From assembly GCA_024663395.1 (NCBI GenBank), contig JANFAH010000001.1:4960001-5024000 (forward strand): a stretch of DNA of 64,000 bases, in the 5' to 3' direction. How positions within the stretch are numbered: position 1 is the stretch's first letter; the number at the start of each line of letters is the position of its first letter. This document shows, in pieces, positions 53,286 to 64,000 of the stretch. The notes beneath the pieces were generated by a model. The model searched no databases, was not told the DNA's origin, and saw only the letters and a list, made by a program, of their open reading frames with translations. Both the position numbers and the translations under genes were made by a program. The DNA is from Pisolithus tinctorius (Eukaryota; Basidiomycota; Agaricomycetes; Boletales; Pisolithaceae).

Positions 53286-55517
53286 TTGCGATTAGTGCTG
53301 AAACCTCTGGCGATGTCCTCTCCAACGAGCGTTGAGGAGCGACCTATGGAGGGGGAGCTGCCTGCTGCAATGAGCAGTGCGGATGATGCATGTGAACATA
53401 TGGAGGATGCACCTACTCAGCCCGCTACCACGAGAGTGACCATGCGCCATCGTCGCCCTCCAACACCGCCCATGGAGACTGGCCGGCCTGAAACTGGTAC
53501 CAAACCCGCTAGGAGAATGAAGAATCGCTTCGTTCTTCTTGGCCCAGGCGAACGAAGGAAGGGGGATGAGGACAGTGAACGTCCCCCACCTGAGGACACA
53601 CATGCTGTAAACACGATGCATGACATGCGGATCCCTATGCCGGACATGGGGCGACTCACGTCAGAAGGTGACATAACGAGGGCACCGACGACTAGGGTAC
53701 CACTGGTTGTATACCCAGGAAGCAAAGGGATACTCAAAGCCACTAAGCACAAGTATGATAGGGACCCGTTCTTCAAATGGATCATCAAGGACCCACAGGC
53801 TTTCAAGAACTTCAATATCATGCCTGACGGATTCATCAGTCTGAAACTCCCGGATCGCACCGTGTTCTGCATACCTGATATTGAGGTAGACAGCAAACAA
53901 CTTAGGGAGGTCATCATCAACCATGCCCACTCCTTGCTCGCCCACCTAGGTGCCAGAAAGACGGTGTCATATATTCGTGAATTCCTGTGGTGGGACTCTA
54001 TGGTGAAAGATATCACCACATACTGTACATCATGTCAGACTTGCCAACGGAGCAAGCCACCGACCCACAAACCATTCGGACTACTAAACCCACTCTCTGT
54101 ACCATCCAGACCTTGGGAATCGATTGGAGTAGACTTTGTGGGACCGCTCCCAGAGTCCAAAGACTGCGACGGTGAGTATGACTCGATAATGGTGATTATC
54201 GATTTGCTAACTTCCATGGTGCACATCGTACCGAGCCGAACAACCTATACTGCTCGTGAAGTAGCAGAATTAATGTTTGCCAAGGTGTATAAACACCATG
54301 GCTTACCTCGAGCGATCATTAGCGACTGCGACGTCCTGTTCACTAGTACCTTCTGGAAACACCTAAATGAGCTAATTGGGATTAAGCAGAAAATGTCGAG
54401 TGTGTACCACCTGGAAACAGATGGTGCTATGGAACGTGCCAACCGAACCATTGCCCAGATGCTGAGATGCTGCATCGGGCCAAATCAAAAGGACTGGGTG
54501 TCACGACTACCTGTCATCGAGTTTGCAATCAATAATGCAACATCGGAGTCAACTGGTTACGCACTGTTCTTCCTGAACACTGGACGGATGCCTCGATGGA
54601 TGATCTGGGACTCCCCGACAAGAGATGAATACCCAAGCATGAGAGCGTTTGCCAATAAAATGAAACTTACTCTGTTGGATGCCCATGATGCAATCCTAAA
54701 GGCACGATTGAAACAAGTGGTTGGCGCTAATAAAAAGCGCCGAGTGTGCCCATTTGTTACGGGTGACCTTGTGTACGTCTCCACCAAGAATATTAGCTTG
54801 TCAAGGGGGACATCACGAAAGCTTGTACCGAAATTCATTGGACTGTACCACATTTCGGACAACTTCGGGAATAATTCTTATTGCGTTGAATTACCTGATA
54901 ACCTAAAGCAAAGAGGTATTCACGACTTGTTTCATTCATCATTGTTAAGGGTGCACATACCTAATGACGATAGAAAGTTCCCTGGACGGAAAGACGATCA
55001 GATTCCGGAACTCGGAGGGACAAACCGAGAATGGGCTGTCGACCAGATAATTAGCCATTGTGGCAGCCGATCGGATGCAAAGTTCGAAGTGAAGTGGACA
55101 GCTGGAGATCGAACATGGTTACCCTACGATGAGGTCGCACACCTGAAAGCGCTTACTGATTATTTCGAGGCCATTGGGGTTGATGGGATTGAAAATTTAA
55201 GGGACGAGAGCAATGGGAGCTCGTCGGACGATGACTCCCAGGTGTTCATAGGACACTTGACACCGCATATCTGTGGGGCCCATTTAAATCGCTCATGTCC
55301 CAACTGGAGGTCCCCATCCACTCACCTACACCCCACTATGGCTGGATCCTCCCACTCTCAAAATCATCAACCCAAGACCCATCCTCGTCCGTACCACCCT
55401 CATCGCCCCACTAAACACAACCGACCTCCTGCATCTTCGAGTCATCCCTATAACCATTCACGCCGCCCTTCAGATCACCCTTGTCAAGCCCACCTACGTT
55501 CAGGTTTGCATACATGA
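53286..55517 (+). pseudogene. Element A integrase with chromodomain-like C-terminus
   Basis: A disordered linker is followed by the zinc-binding region HAHSLLAHLGARKTVSYIRE with CTSCQTCQRSKP. The catalytic core has WESIGVDFVGPLPESKDCDG, GLPRAIISDCDVLFTSTFW and the segment EFAINNATSESTGYALFFLN. The C-terminal GPY/F-like region includes RKLVPKFIGLYHISDNFGNN and FHSSLLRVHIPNDD. A chromodomain-like stretch (WAVDQIISHCGSR, FEVKWTAGDRTWLPYDEVAH) follows, then a His/Pro-rich tail. The 743-codon frame has no stop. Confidence 0.87.
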
Positions 55518-55628
55518 TCCAACTCACGAGCATTATACACCTCCAGGCCCAGGGGACGCAAGTGCGACTCCCACTGTCATTGTTACGCCCATAAAACCGC
55601 CTCCTACCCGAAGAGGGCACGTCGCCGA

Positions 55629-56270
55629 TTGCACCCCACTCCCTTGATATCTCGGCCTGTAAGGCAACCCGTCATCAGCCCCGAAAATCTAGCGACACTC
55701 CACAGCACCCTGTCCAACATCGTTAGCGAGCTACAGAGTTTAGCTATCAACCACTCACCTGACACGAGACGTCATCAGGCCGCCACTATGTCGAACCCTG
55801 CCCAAAGTCGTTCCATTGAATGGACTAGCTTTGATTATTTTGTCATCTGGGCTGACTCTGGCCCTGGGCAGACAGAGGAGCGACTCTTGGTTCACTGTGA
55901 GCAGATTCGGTCCTTCTTCATGTACGACAGAGTGCTGCAGCGAAATGAGGGAGATCCCCTCGACGTCCCTGCTGGATATCGTCAGTTCAGGGAAGCTTAC
56001 CACCATAGAGCCACTACGAGGTCACGATTCGCTTACCTTGAACCTGGCATGGGACATCGCATTGTCATCACGGGCCCAGCCCCAACTAGGGAGGAAGTTC
56101 TGGGAGCGGACGCTGACCTGTGTAGCAGGGAAGAGATAGAGGGCGGGCAGGTACTCAATGCTGCGGAGACTGAGACATTGAATAGCCTGCTCTGGGACGC
56201 GGCAGAGAGGGCTAGACACCAGTGCGATCGCTCCCAGCGAGGTTATCAGGACTGCCGAGATCGTAGAGGA
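55629..56270 (+). pseudogene. Element A 3' accessory ORF, cut by element D
   Basis: Opens MHPTPLISRPVRQPVISPEN and includes WTSFDYFVIWADSGPGQTEE, LLVHCEQIRSFFMYDRVLQR and ALEPGMG-like blocks up to the point where the element D LTR begins (TGTCAAG at 56271). Downstream codons belong to the LTR. Accessory frames after integrase occur in many fungal Ty3-type elements; no domain is recognised here. Confidence 0.5.
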
Positions 56271-56796
56271 TGTCAAGTACGGGGTGTCCGGGTTGAGACC
56301 AGACCGGAGACCGAAGCGGGCGTGAGGCCAAGGGGTTGGAGTCAGGGATAAAGACAAAGGTACAGAAGGGTGGACTGCTTGGACTTAGTGACTGAGGATA
56401 CAGCGCTATTCCCTTGCATGGGTCTCAGTCCGAGTCCGAGGCCGAGGCAGGGTTATCAGAGGTAACTTAGTTGATTTCAGACTAAGGAGTACAGGCCGAG
56501 TAACTACGAGTTTATATACCAGAAGTAACTATAGTACGGAGACTGGTAATGCCGGTCTCGTGCAGATTGCTAAGCAGATTGGTAAGACGAGGATTACTAA
56601 CATATGACTAAGGTAACGGAGACTGGGACAGGTAGACCGGGGACAGGACTGGGGACAGGACTCAACCGGAATGACACGCACTGCAAAGCAGTGCTTACTG
56701 CGCTAGACCATCTGGAGACAAGAGGACAGTGAGGCCGAGGCTGGACTGAGTGAGTGCAAGGCCGAGTCCGGCCGGGGTCGAGACATGGCTATGACA
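56271..56796 (-). repeat. Element D left LTR (3' LTR)
   Basis: 526 bp from TGTCAAGTACGGGG to GGCTATGACA, with inverted termini TGTCA/TGACA. It is followed by GTATCCCCCTCTTAGG (purine tract on the minus strand), the same arrangement as at the left LTR of element B (GTATCCCCCCCTTAGG). No second LTR is in the window for comparison. Confidence 0.75.
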
Positions 56797-56934
56797 GTAT
56801 CCCCCTCTTAGGGGTCGAACCCATGAGACCCCTGCGAGAGTGGTAGGCTGAGTCCGAAAATTGGCTGAGTTTGAAAAACCGATACTTGTGGCTCGCTAAG
56901 CCCTTTGCGCTCTTTCTTTCACATCCTAACCATC

Positions 56935-57973
56935 ATGTCCGACTCTCGACCGATTGTCTCCACCAATAACAACAACGAAGGCTGAGTTGTGATCATCTGG
57001 TCCCAGGTGTCGGAAGACGCCATCAAGTATGACACCAACGAGGAGGAGGAGACGATGAGGGCCAAGGCGAAGGAGAGGAAACGACGAAAGGCGGCTGAAC
57101 AAGCCCGACGGGAGGAGCAGGCTCGGCTTGAGGCCGAGAGGGTGGTGAGAGAGCAAGCCGAGGCCGAGAGGGCTGAGAGGGAGAAGGCTGAGGCCGAGAA
57201 GGCAGCGTGGGAGGCTGAGGAGAGGAGAGTGCGCGAGGAGGAGGAGAGGTGGGAGGCCGAACGTAGGCACAAGGCCGAGACTGGTAAGGGTGATGAGGCC
57301 GGGGGGGAGGTGAAGAAAGTGGTCATGGACCCCGGGTGAGTACTTTTCTAACCTTGTACGTACCCCTCCTGACAACGCTTTTAGTTGTACCCGCTGCGCC
57401 CAGGCCAACATCGTCTGTGAATTCGTCGTAGACAGTAACAAGAAGCGCATGGCCTGTGTGTGCTGTAACCTATCGAAAGGCAAGTGCCGCTGGCCCGGGG
57501 ATGGCAAAGACACCGAGGCCGGTCCTAAGGCCATTGGGAAGGGCAAGAAGCGGAAAGTCGACGAAGAAAATGCCGAGGCTGGGCCCAGTACGCAGAAACG
57601 GGTGAAAACGAGTGCGAAGCTGACCGAGGTCTTAGACCTTGACGAACCTGAGGCCGGCACGGTGTACCCCTCGGGCTTAGAAGAGAAGCTTGAGCAGCTG
57701 ATCGACACTGTGGGGATGATAGCCAACAACCTGGCGGGTCTCTTCAAACTCCAAGAGGCCGTGGTTGAAAATTCAGGTTGCATCGCCGACGCTCTCGAGT
57801 CATTACTCGACAAGTCCTATGGTTTCGGCATGGCGGTCTCTCCCTCGGATTTGGGCTCATCTGAGCTCGACTCTGATGAATTGTGCGAGGAGGCCGAATG
57901 GCTGAAAAACCATGGCGAGGACAATGAGGAGGAGACCGAGGGGGAGGACAAGGACATGGCCGAGGGCGAGTAG
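56935..57973 (+). CDS. Element D antisense accessory gene: coiled coil plus Zn2Cys6 cluster
   Basis: Opposite to gag-pol. Exon 1 starts MSDSRPIVSTNNNNEG at 56935, meets one TGA (56983-56985), then continues WSQVSEDAIKYDTNEEEETM into a Glu/Arg/Ala coiled coil (57040-57300). A 49-bp intron (57336-57384, GTGAGT...TTTTAG) follows. Exon 2 encodes CTRCAQANIVC and CVCCNLSKGKC separated by 12 residues. The full pattern is C-x2-C-x6-C-x12-C-x2-C-x6-C, exactly that of fungal Zn2Cys6 binuclear clusters. A basic patch (GKGKKRKVDE), a helical LEEKLEQLIDTVGMIANNLA segment and an acidic tail end at TAG 57971-57973. Related proteins may be numerous in Agaricomycete genomes; no role is known to me. Confidence 0.72.
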
Positions 57974-58168
57974 CACCTTAGCATAGGGGCTTGTAGTTAT
58001 TTCTTCTGCGAATGTCATGTGCAGTGTCTGGTGTCCGGTGTCCAGTCTCTTTCTTGTATAGTAAGTGAGAATCAAACAAGAAAAAGAAAACAGAGTAAGT
58101 AAGGAATCAAAAGGAACTATATACCGATAGGGAACAGGGCAGAAACTGAGGCCGGTTGAGACCGGTCC

Positions 58169-61100
58169 TCATTGGTACGGGCCGGGTTTGTTGGGATAGC
58201 GGGAATGGAACTCTTGCACGAGTTCAGAAGCGTTGTCTAGCTCTGTAGCTAGTACCCAAGTAGTCTCTTCATCAGTCCCTTCGTAGCCGGTCCACCGGAC
58301 TAAATACTGAAGCCAACACCGGCGATGCCGGTCGACCTTAGAGTCAAGGATTTCTGCTACCTCGAACTCTAGATCACCATCAACTTCGACTGGTGGAGGT
58401 GGTGGTTGAGTCCGGTTCGGGATGGTGTTAGGGACAGCCGGCTCGAGTTGGGAAACATGGAAGACCGGGTGGACTGCGCGCATTGAGTCCGGCAGGCGCA
58501 GTGTGAATGAGTGGGTACCGGCCTGAGCTATGACCGGATACAGTCCAAGGTTCTTCTCCGAGAGCTTCTTGGAAGGCCGAGTTGACCGGAAGTATTTGGC
58601 TTTCACATATACCTGGTCACCGACCTTGAAGTCCGGAGCCGGCATGCGTTTAGCATCGGCTGGTCCTTGGTAGTGCTGTTGTGCAAGGGTCATCTCCTCA
58701 TGTAGGAACTGGTGTAGTGAGTCTAGGTTGACTGCATAATTGCGAGCCCAGGCGGAGGTAAGATCACGCTCCGGGTACACTGAGATATTAGGATGGTAGC
58801 CCTTGTTAGCGAAGAAGGGTGAAACACCGGTGGTAGCGCTAGGGGCATTGTTGTAAGCGAACTCGGCCAAAGGTAGTAGGTCGGCCCAATTATCCTGCTG
58901 GTAGTTGCAGTATACTCGGAGGTATTGCTCAAGAGTTTGGTTAGTCCGCTCGGTCTGGCCATCACCTTCGGGGTGGTAGCCCGAGGTGAAATGTAAGCGC
59001 ATATCTAGGGCCTTACTGAGTGACCGGAAGAAGTGGGAGACGAACTCTGAGCCTCGGTCTGAGGTTACATGGGCCGGTACTCCGTGCTTCGAAAAGACAT
59101 GGAGTAGGAATAGTTTGGCGAGTTCTGGGGCTGTGATAGTATCATGGGTGGGGATGAATATGGCCTGCTTGGAAAGCTGGTCAACTACTACGAGGATGGC
59201 TGTGAAGCCGGTTGAGGCCGGAAGTTGCTCGATGAAATCCATAGAGATAGAATTCCATGGTTTCTCCGGCACTGGGAGTTGCTTGAGAAGGCTGTAAGGC
59301 CGATGGCGGGGAACCTTAGCCCGAGTGCAGGCCATGCAAGACCGGACATAGTCTTTGACGAATGTCCTGAGGCTGGGCCAGGTGTACTCATGCCGTATAA
59401 GTTCCAGTGTGCGGTTTTGGCTGAAATGGCCGGACAGAGGGTGGTCATGCTTAAGCCACAAGACCCTAAGGCGGAGATCATTTGAGTCCGGCATGTAGAT
59501 CCTTCCATCAAGACGAAGGAAGCCGGTGTCATCTACTGACCACCGGGGATCAGACATGTCGGAGAGACAGATTTGTGAGACTGGGTCGTCCGGCAGTGTG
59601 GTCAGGATATCATTATGAAGTTTTTCTATATCCATTAGTGCGACTGCTCGTAAGACCGGGTACTCAAGGTAAGTGGCACAGAGGGAGACCGCTAGTTGCT
59701 CTTGGGTGAAGACCGGTCTCAGGTTCTGCGGGTTTACTTGGGCATAGCCGCTATCCCCCTCTTTGGGGTAGACGTCCCATCGTCTAGTTAGGGCGTCGGG
59801 CTTAGCCCCGAGCTTTCCGGGCCTGAATCTGATGATCATGTTGAACTGAGACAGGAATTCTGACCAGCGAGCTTGGCGGCGGGTGAGTACTTTAGAGGTA
59901 GAAAAGTACTCAAGGTTCTTGTGGTCGGTTACAACGTCGACCGGTGAGGCCGAGCCCTCAAGGTAGTGGCGCCAGGTCCGGAATGCTTCGAATATAGCAA
60001 GCAATTCCTTGTCGTGAGTATCATAATTCAATTCCGGGGCCATCAGAGTCTGGGAGTAGAATGCGACCGGATGTATTTGGCCGTCGCCGCAGGTAATGGA
60101 AAGGATGCCGGCAATGGCATAGTCCGAAGCATCGGTCTCGATGGTGATAGGAACCCCGGGGATGAAATGAGTTAAGACCGGCGCAGTAGTGAAGGCGGCC
60201 TTGAGGTTATTAAATGATCAGCGGCACTCCTCAGAGAAGTTCCAAGGAGCCCCCTTGCGGGTAAGCCGAGTCAGTGGTATGACAATGTCCGAGTAGTTAA
60301 AGATAAAACGATGGTAAAAGTTGGTGAAGCTGAGGAAGGATTGTATGTCTTTGACCTTGTGAGGCTCGGGCCAGTCGCAGATGGTCTGGACCTTTTCCTT
60401 CGACATCGTGAGGCTGGCAGGGGAAAGGTGAAATCCGAGGTATTCAACCGAGTCCGAGTGGAACTCGCATTTCTCCGGCTTCGCATAAAGGCCATGAAGC
60501 CAAAGCTGGCGGAGGACTTCTTGGACATGCTGCTTGTGAGACTCCTTATCTCCGGAGTAGATCAGGATGTCATCTAGGTAGACAACCATGCAGACATCCA
60601 ACATATCCACAAAGATAGTGTTGACAAAGCGTTGGAAGGCGGCCGGGGCATTGGTGAGGCCGAAGGGCATCACTAACCACTCATAAGATCCATACTGAGT
60701 CCAGAATGCGGTCTTCCATTCATCGCCTGGGGCAATCCAGACGAGATGGTAGGCATGCCGAAGATCAATTTTTGTATAGATCTTGGCTCGGCTTGGTGAA
60801 TCCAAGAGGTCGGAGATGAGCAGTAGTGGGTATCGGTCCTTCTTAGTGATTTTGTTGAGGCTGTGGAAGTCTATGCAAAGCCGGAGGGAGCCGTCCTTCT
60901 TTTTGACAAAGAGGACTGGTGCAGCATAAGGGGAGGAAGTAGGCCGAATGAATCTGGTAGTAAGGTTTTCGTTGATGAAAGTCCAGAGAGCTTGGAGCTC
61001 AACCGGGGACAGCGAGTAGATTGTGCTGAGGGGCGGGGTTGTTCCTTCTTCGAGCTCTATCTTCAGGTCATACTCCTGGTGAGGTGGGAGTGCCGAGGCC

Positions 61101-61258
61101 TTGGCCTTGCTGAATACATCAGCAAAATCATGGTATTCTTCCGGAACATTGGGTAAGGCCGGAGGAGGTGAAGCCGAGGCCGATCGGGCTTGAGCTGAGT
61201 CCGAGGCACATGATTCAGTCACTTGTAGTCCTAAAAGTGGGTCATCTGACATGTACAT
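58169..61258 (-). pseudogene. Element D pol: RT, RNase H, integrase, chromodomain
   Basis: The reverse transcriptase region begins at about 61258 with VPEEYHDFADVFSKAKASAL and [75 protein letters not shown] and MVVYLDDILIYSGDKESHKQ (YLDD) follow. One TGA near 60216 separates it from the RNase H part (VVTDHKNLEYFSTSKVLTRR). Integrase shows VKDYVRSCMACTRAKVPRHR, SMDFIEQLPASTGF, HVTSDRGSEFVSHFFRSLS and YHPEGDGQTERTNQTLEQYL. The chromodomain is FEVAEILDSKVDRHRRCWLQ to GYEGTDEETTWV. It is the best-preserved pol in the window. Confidence 0.9.
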
Positions 61259-61329
61259 TTCATCCTGAAACTGGGACTAACCGACATCGGCCGGTGGTCC
61301 CTAGGGTTGGGTAGGCCAGACTGTGAAGG

Positions 61330-63040
61330 TGGGGTTGGCCTATGTCACAGGATGATGGATCAACTTCCCTGGAAGTGGGGTCAGCTGACATGACTATAGG
61401 ATGGATTGATGACCTGGAAGTGAGGTCGGCTGATGCAGCTATGGGATGAATTAGTGTCCTGGAAGTGGGGTCGGCCGACACAGCTATGGGATGAATTAGT
61501 GTCCTAGAAGTGGGGTCGGCCGACACAGCTATGAGATAGATTAGTGTCCTGGAAGTGGGGTCGGCCGACACAGCTATGGGATGAATTAGTGTCCTAGAAG
61601 TGGGGTCGGCCGATGCAGCTATGGGATAGGTTAGTGTCCTGGAAGTGGGGTCGGCCGACACAGCTATGGGATGAATTAGTGCCCTAGAAGTGGGGTCGGC
61701 CGACACAGCTATGAGATAGATTGGTGTCCTAGAAGTGAGGCCAGCCGACACAGCTATGAGATAGATTAGTGTCCTAGAAGTGGGGTCGGCCGATGCAGCT
61801 ATGGGATAGGTTAGTGTCCTGGAAGTGGGGTCAGCCGACACAGCTATGGGATGAATTAGTGCCCTAAAAGTGGGGTCGGCCGACACAGCTATGAGATAGA
61901 TTAGTGTCCTAGAAGTGGGGTTGGCCAACACAGCTATGAGATAGATTAGTGTCCTAGAAGTGGGGTCGGCCGATGCAGCTATGAGATAGATTAGTGTCCT
62001 AGAAGTGGGGTCGGCCGATGCAGCTATGGGATAGGTTAGTGTCCTGGAAGTGGGGTCGGCCGACACAGCTATGGGATGAATTAGTGCCCTAGAAGTGGGG
62101 TCGGCCGATGCAGCTATGGGATGAATTAGTGCCCTAGAAGTGGGGTCGGCCAATGCAGCTATGAGATAGATTAGTGTCCTAGAAGTGGGGTCGGCTGATG
62201 CAGCTATGGGATAGGTTAGTGTCCTAGAAGTGGGGTCAGCTGACACAGCTATGGGATGAATTAGTGCCCTAGAAGTGGGGTCGGCCGACACAGCTATGAG
62301 ATAGATTAGTGTCCTAGAAGTGGGGTCGGCCGATGCAGCTATGGGATAGGTTAGTGTCCTGGAAGTGGGGTCGGCCGACACAGCTATGGGATGAATTAGT
62401 GTCCTAGAAGTGGGGTCGGCCGATGCAGCTATGAGATAGATTAGTGTCCTAGAAGTGGGGTCGGCCGACACAGCTATGAGATAGATTAGTGTCCTAGAAG
62501 TGGGGTCAGCTGACACAGCTATTGGATAGATTAGTGTCCTAGAAGTGGGGTTGGCTGACCCAGCTATGAGATGAATTAGTGACCTAGAAGTGGGGTCAGC
62601 CAACACAGCTATGGGATAGATTAGTGACCTGGAAGTGGGGTTGGCCAACACAGCTATGGGATGAATTAGTGACCTAGAAGTGGGGTCAGCCAACACAGCT
62701 ATGGGATAGATTAGTGACCTGGAAGTGGGGTTGGCCAACACAGCTATGGGATGAATTAGTGACCTGGAAGTGGGGTCAGCCAACACAGATGGGATAGATT
62801 AGTGACCTGGAAGTGGGGTTGGCCAACACAGCTATGGGATGAATTAGTGACCTGGAAGTGGTGTCAGCTGACACAGCTATGGGATAGGTTAGTGACCTGG
62901 AAGTGGGGTTGGCCAAACCAGCTATGGGATAGATTAGTGACCTGGAAGTGGGGCCAGCTGACATGGCTGGGGGAAGGGATGATGTCCTGGCAGTGGGGTC
63001 AGCTGATGTGGCTGGGGGGAATGAACCATGACCTGGAGTT
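61330..63040. repeat. 45-bp coding minisatellite, about 37 copies
   Basis: A 45-bp unit (core AGAAGTGGGGTCGGCCGACA) repeats in tandem. On the minus strand it is open for 508 codons, encoding the 15-residue unit ADPTSRTLIYLIAVS with small changes (YLI/HPI/YPI, AVS/AAS/AVL). A two-base loss near 62787 shifts the frame and a second open piece continues to 63105. Copies on the left and centre keep TCGGCCGA; copies right of about 62500 mostly read TCAGCCAA or TTGGCCAA. The array abuts the RT region of element D where protease and gag would be expected. Confidence 0.88.
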
Positions 63041-63400
63041 GTGGTTGGGCAGACACTTTGCAAGAAAGACCAATATCTTGCTAGTGGGTTAGTGGGGCTG
63101 GCCAATCTTATTACTCAGTACACTACTTCCTTGGTAGTTAGCTGGCTGAACCCAGATGGTTGTGGAAAAATCCTATATCCTATCCTTATCCTGTGGTATT
63201 GAAGTTAACTCTACCAATCTGGCCATTGTATTGGAATTAACATTGGGCAAATTTACTCAGTTGTGTATCAGTACTTAAGGAGGAATTGTCCTGCAGGAAA
63301 TTACTTTTTTTTCTGAACATTCAATGTCATATGAAATTTGAAAACACAAAGCAGCTATTTTTGATTGTAGTACATGCATATCATATGTATCAAGGTAGGG
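63041..63400. other. A/T-rich repeat-derived stretch, no gene seen
   Basis: About 360 bases after the minisatellite with stops in all frames, T/A-rich toward the right (TTACTTTTTTTTCTGAAC near 63301). Nothing coding or structured can be supported. Confidence 0.4.
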
Positions 63401-63404
63401 TATT

Positions 63405-63860
63405 TTACAAAGATTCCAACAGCCAGGATGATGTTTGCCCCTTTCCCTGTGTCAGTTTGGTAGCCCCTTTGGACATGCAGATAGTATAGGTTTGGGGAGG
63501 CTGAGATGTGCCTTGTGTGTCCTTCCCACAGCCAGGATTCTTGCACTCATAGGAATAAGTCTGCCCTGAACAACCAGCTTCCCACTTCTGAATGCTATAA
63601 CACTGAGGGCACTGGGCAGGCAATTGTTGTCCCCAAGGCCTGATGAACTTGTCAGTCCAGACAAATTTCTCCACCACTACCTTCTCCTGCCACAACATCA
63701 GGATGATGTTGGAGTGCCTACCCAACATACCACAGTCATTCAGGGCATACCTGACTGCACTTTGGACATGGAAGCCTTGAACAAGGGTGGAGTCAAGGAC
63801 ACTCATGAGGAAGGGAATGGTGGTGACTAGTTGAAGTCTCTCAGCATCAAAAAGCAACAT
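63405..63860 (-). pseudogene. Fragment of an uncharacterised repeat protein with zinc-ribbon-like Cys pattern
   Basis: 151 codons on the minus strand, including FLMSVLDSTLVQGFHVQSAV, EKFVWTDKFIRPWGQQLPAQ and CPQCYSIQKWEAGC, followed by YECKNPGCGK. The C-x2-C and C-x4-C pairs resemble a zinc ribbon. Sequence continues off the window on both strands without a clear start. Composition is like the decayed repeat at 27360-28400. No family name can be given. Confidence 0.4.
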
Positions 63861-64000
63861 GGACCTTGGCTTGAAACTGATATGGTGTCAGCCATAACCA
63901 CCAACATTGAAAGAAAACCTACTGTTGCACAGCTGCCTTCAGTCCTTGGAAGCTCTGCTCCTTCCTTACAGTAGAACCACATACAAAGAAGATGAGGTCT

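Larger units (their letters stand above)
31060..56270 (+). mobile_element. Element A: Ty3-like LTR retrotransposon, split by three later insertions
   Basis: Pieces of one plus-strand element lie at about 31060-32415, 40523-44779 and 52212-56270, separated by elements B and C and ended by the left LTR of element D. Gag, protease, reverse transcriptase, RNase H and integrase follow in Ty3 order. Removing B and C restores a continuous reading frame at both junctions, which proves the pieces belonged together. A TATAAAA box at 31098-31104 lies in the presumed 5' LTR, but its exact ends cannot be set because no 3' LTR of A is visible. Apart from one LTR-sized spacer, the frame is broken mainly by TGA codons. 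Confidence 0.82.
56271..61260 (-). mobile_element. Element D: chromovirus-type Ty3 retrotransposon, 5' part not seen
   Basis: The left (3') LTR, the purine tract, the antisense accessory gene and pol as far as the start of the reverse transcriptase region are present in the same order as in element B. Gag, protease and the 5' LTR are missing or displaced; the minisatellite begins where they should lie. Pol has only one premature TGA, at about 60216, so this copy is younger or less decayed than B. Confidence 0.85.

Noticed and set aside
61330..63040. Regular repeats considered as a CRISPR array.
   Set aside because: There are no unique spacers; units are directly tandem and the genome is fungal.

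Overview
The window looks like nuclear DNA of a filamentous basidiomycete, most likely an Agaricomycete (inference). Its genes are compact and split by many introns of about 45-60 bp with GT...AG ends. Gene neighbours are close together on both strands, and the protein set is fungal: Gyp1, Nup2/Nup50, Mga2/Spt23, Atg6, a basidiomycete DUF7727-type membrane protein and a VanZ-like protein. No rRNA, tRNA, CRISPR or prokaryotic operon was seen.

Bases 1-27,037 are a gene-dense host segment. In order they carry a REC114-like meiotic protein (+, 5' end off the window), an Ap4A phosphorylase (-), a small membrane protein (-), a large protein ending in a HicA/YcfA-like domain (+), a Gyp1-type Rab GAP (+), a Ran-binding nucleoporin (-), an ER-tethered Mga2/Spt23-type regulator (+), an RraA-like aldolase-family protein (-), a VanZ-like membrane protein (+), a mitochondrial Mmc1-like dynamin relative (-), glutamate-cysteine ligase (-) and Atg6/Beclin (+). 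Three pairs are divergent with short shared upstream regions.

Bases 27,040-31,000 are a transition zone with one short orphan ORF and decayed repeat fragments.

Bases 31,000-61,260 are a nest of LTR retrotransposons. Element A (Ty3-like, + strand) is the host. Element B (chromovirus, - strand, 32,416-40,522) split its gag, with matching 485-bp LTRs and a perfect CCTGT target duplication. Element C (- strand, 44,780-52,211, 470-bp LTRs) split its reverse transcriptase. Element D (chromovirus, - strand, left LTR 56,271-56,796) entered its 3' accessory reading frame. A long 45-bp coding minisatellite follows at 61,330-63,040, then more decayed repeat sequence.

The most notable signals are in the nest. 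Element B has a textbook -1 frameshift site (A AAA AAA, 6-nt spacer, H-type pseudoknot) at its gag/pol junction. B and D both carry an antisense accessory gene that pairs a coiled coil with a Zn2Cys6-pattern cysteine cluster. Element C has a gag but no visible reverse transcriptase, and it carries a captured piece of a sterol-biosynthesis (Erg26/NSDHL-type) gene plus a tandem series of exon/mini-intron-like cassettes. Premature stops in A and B are all TGA, mostly where Arg is expected, and LTR differences sit at CpG sites. Together these point to CpG-directed deamination of repeats.
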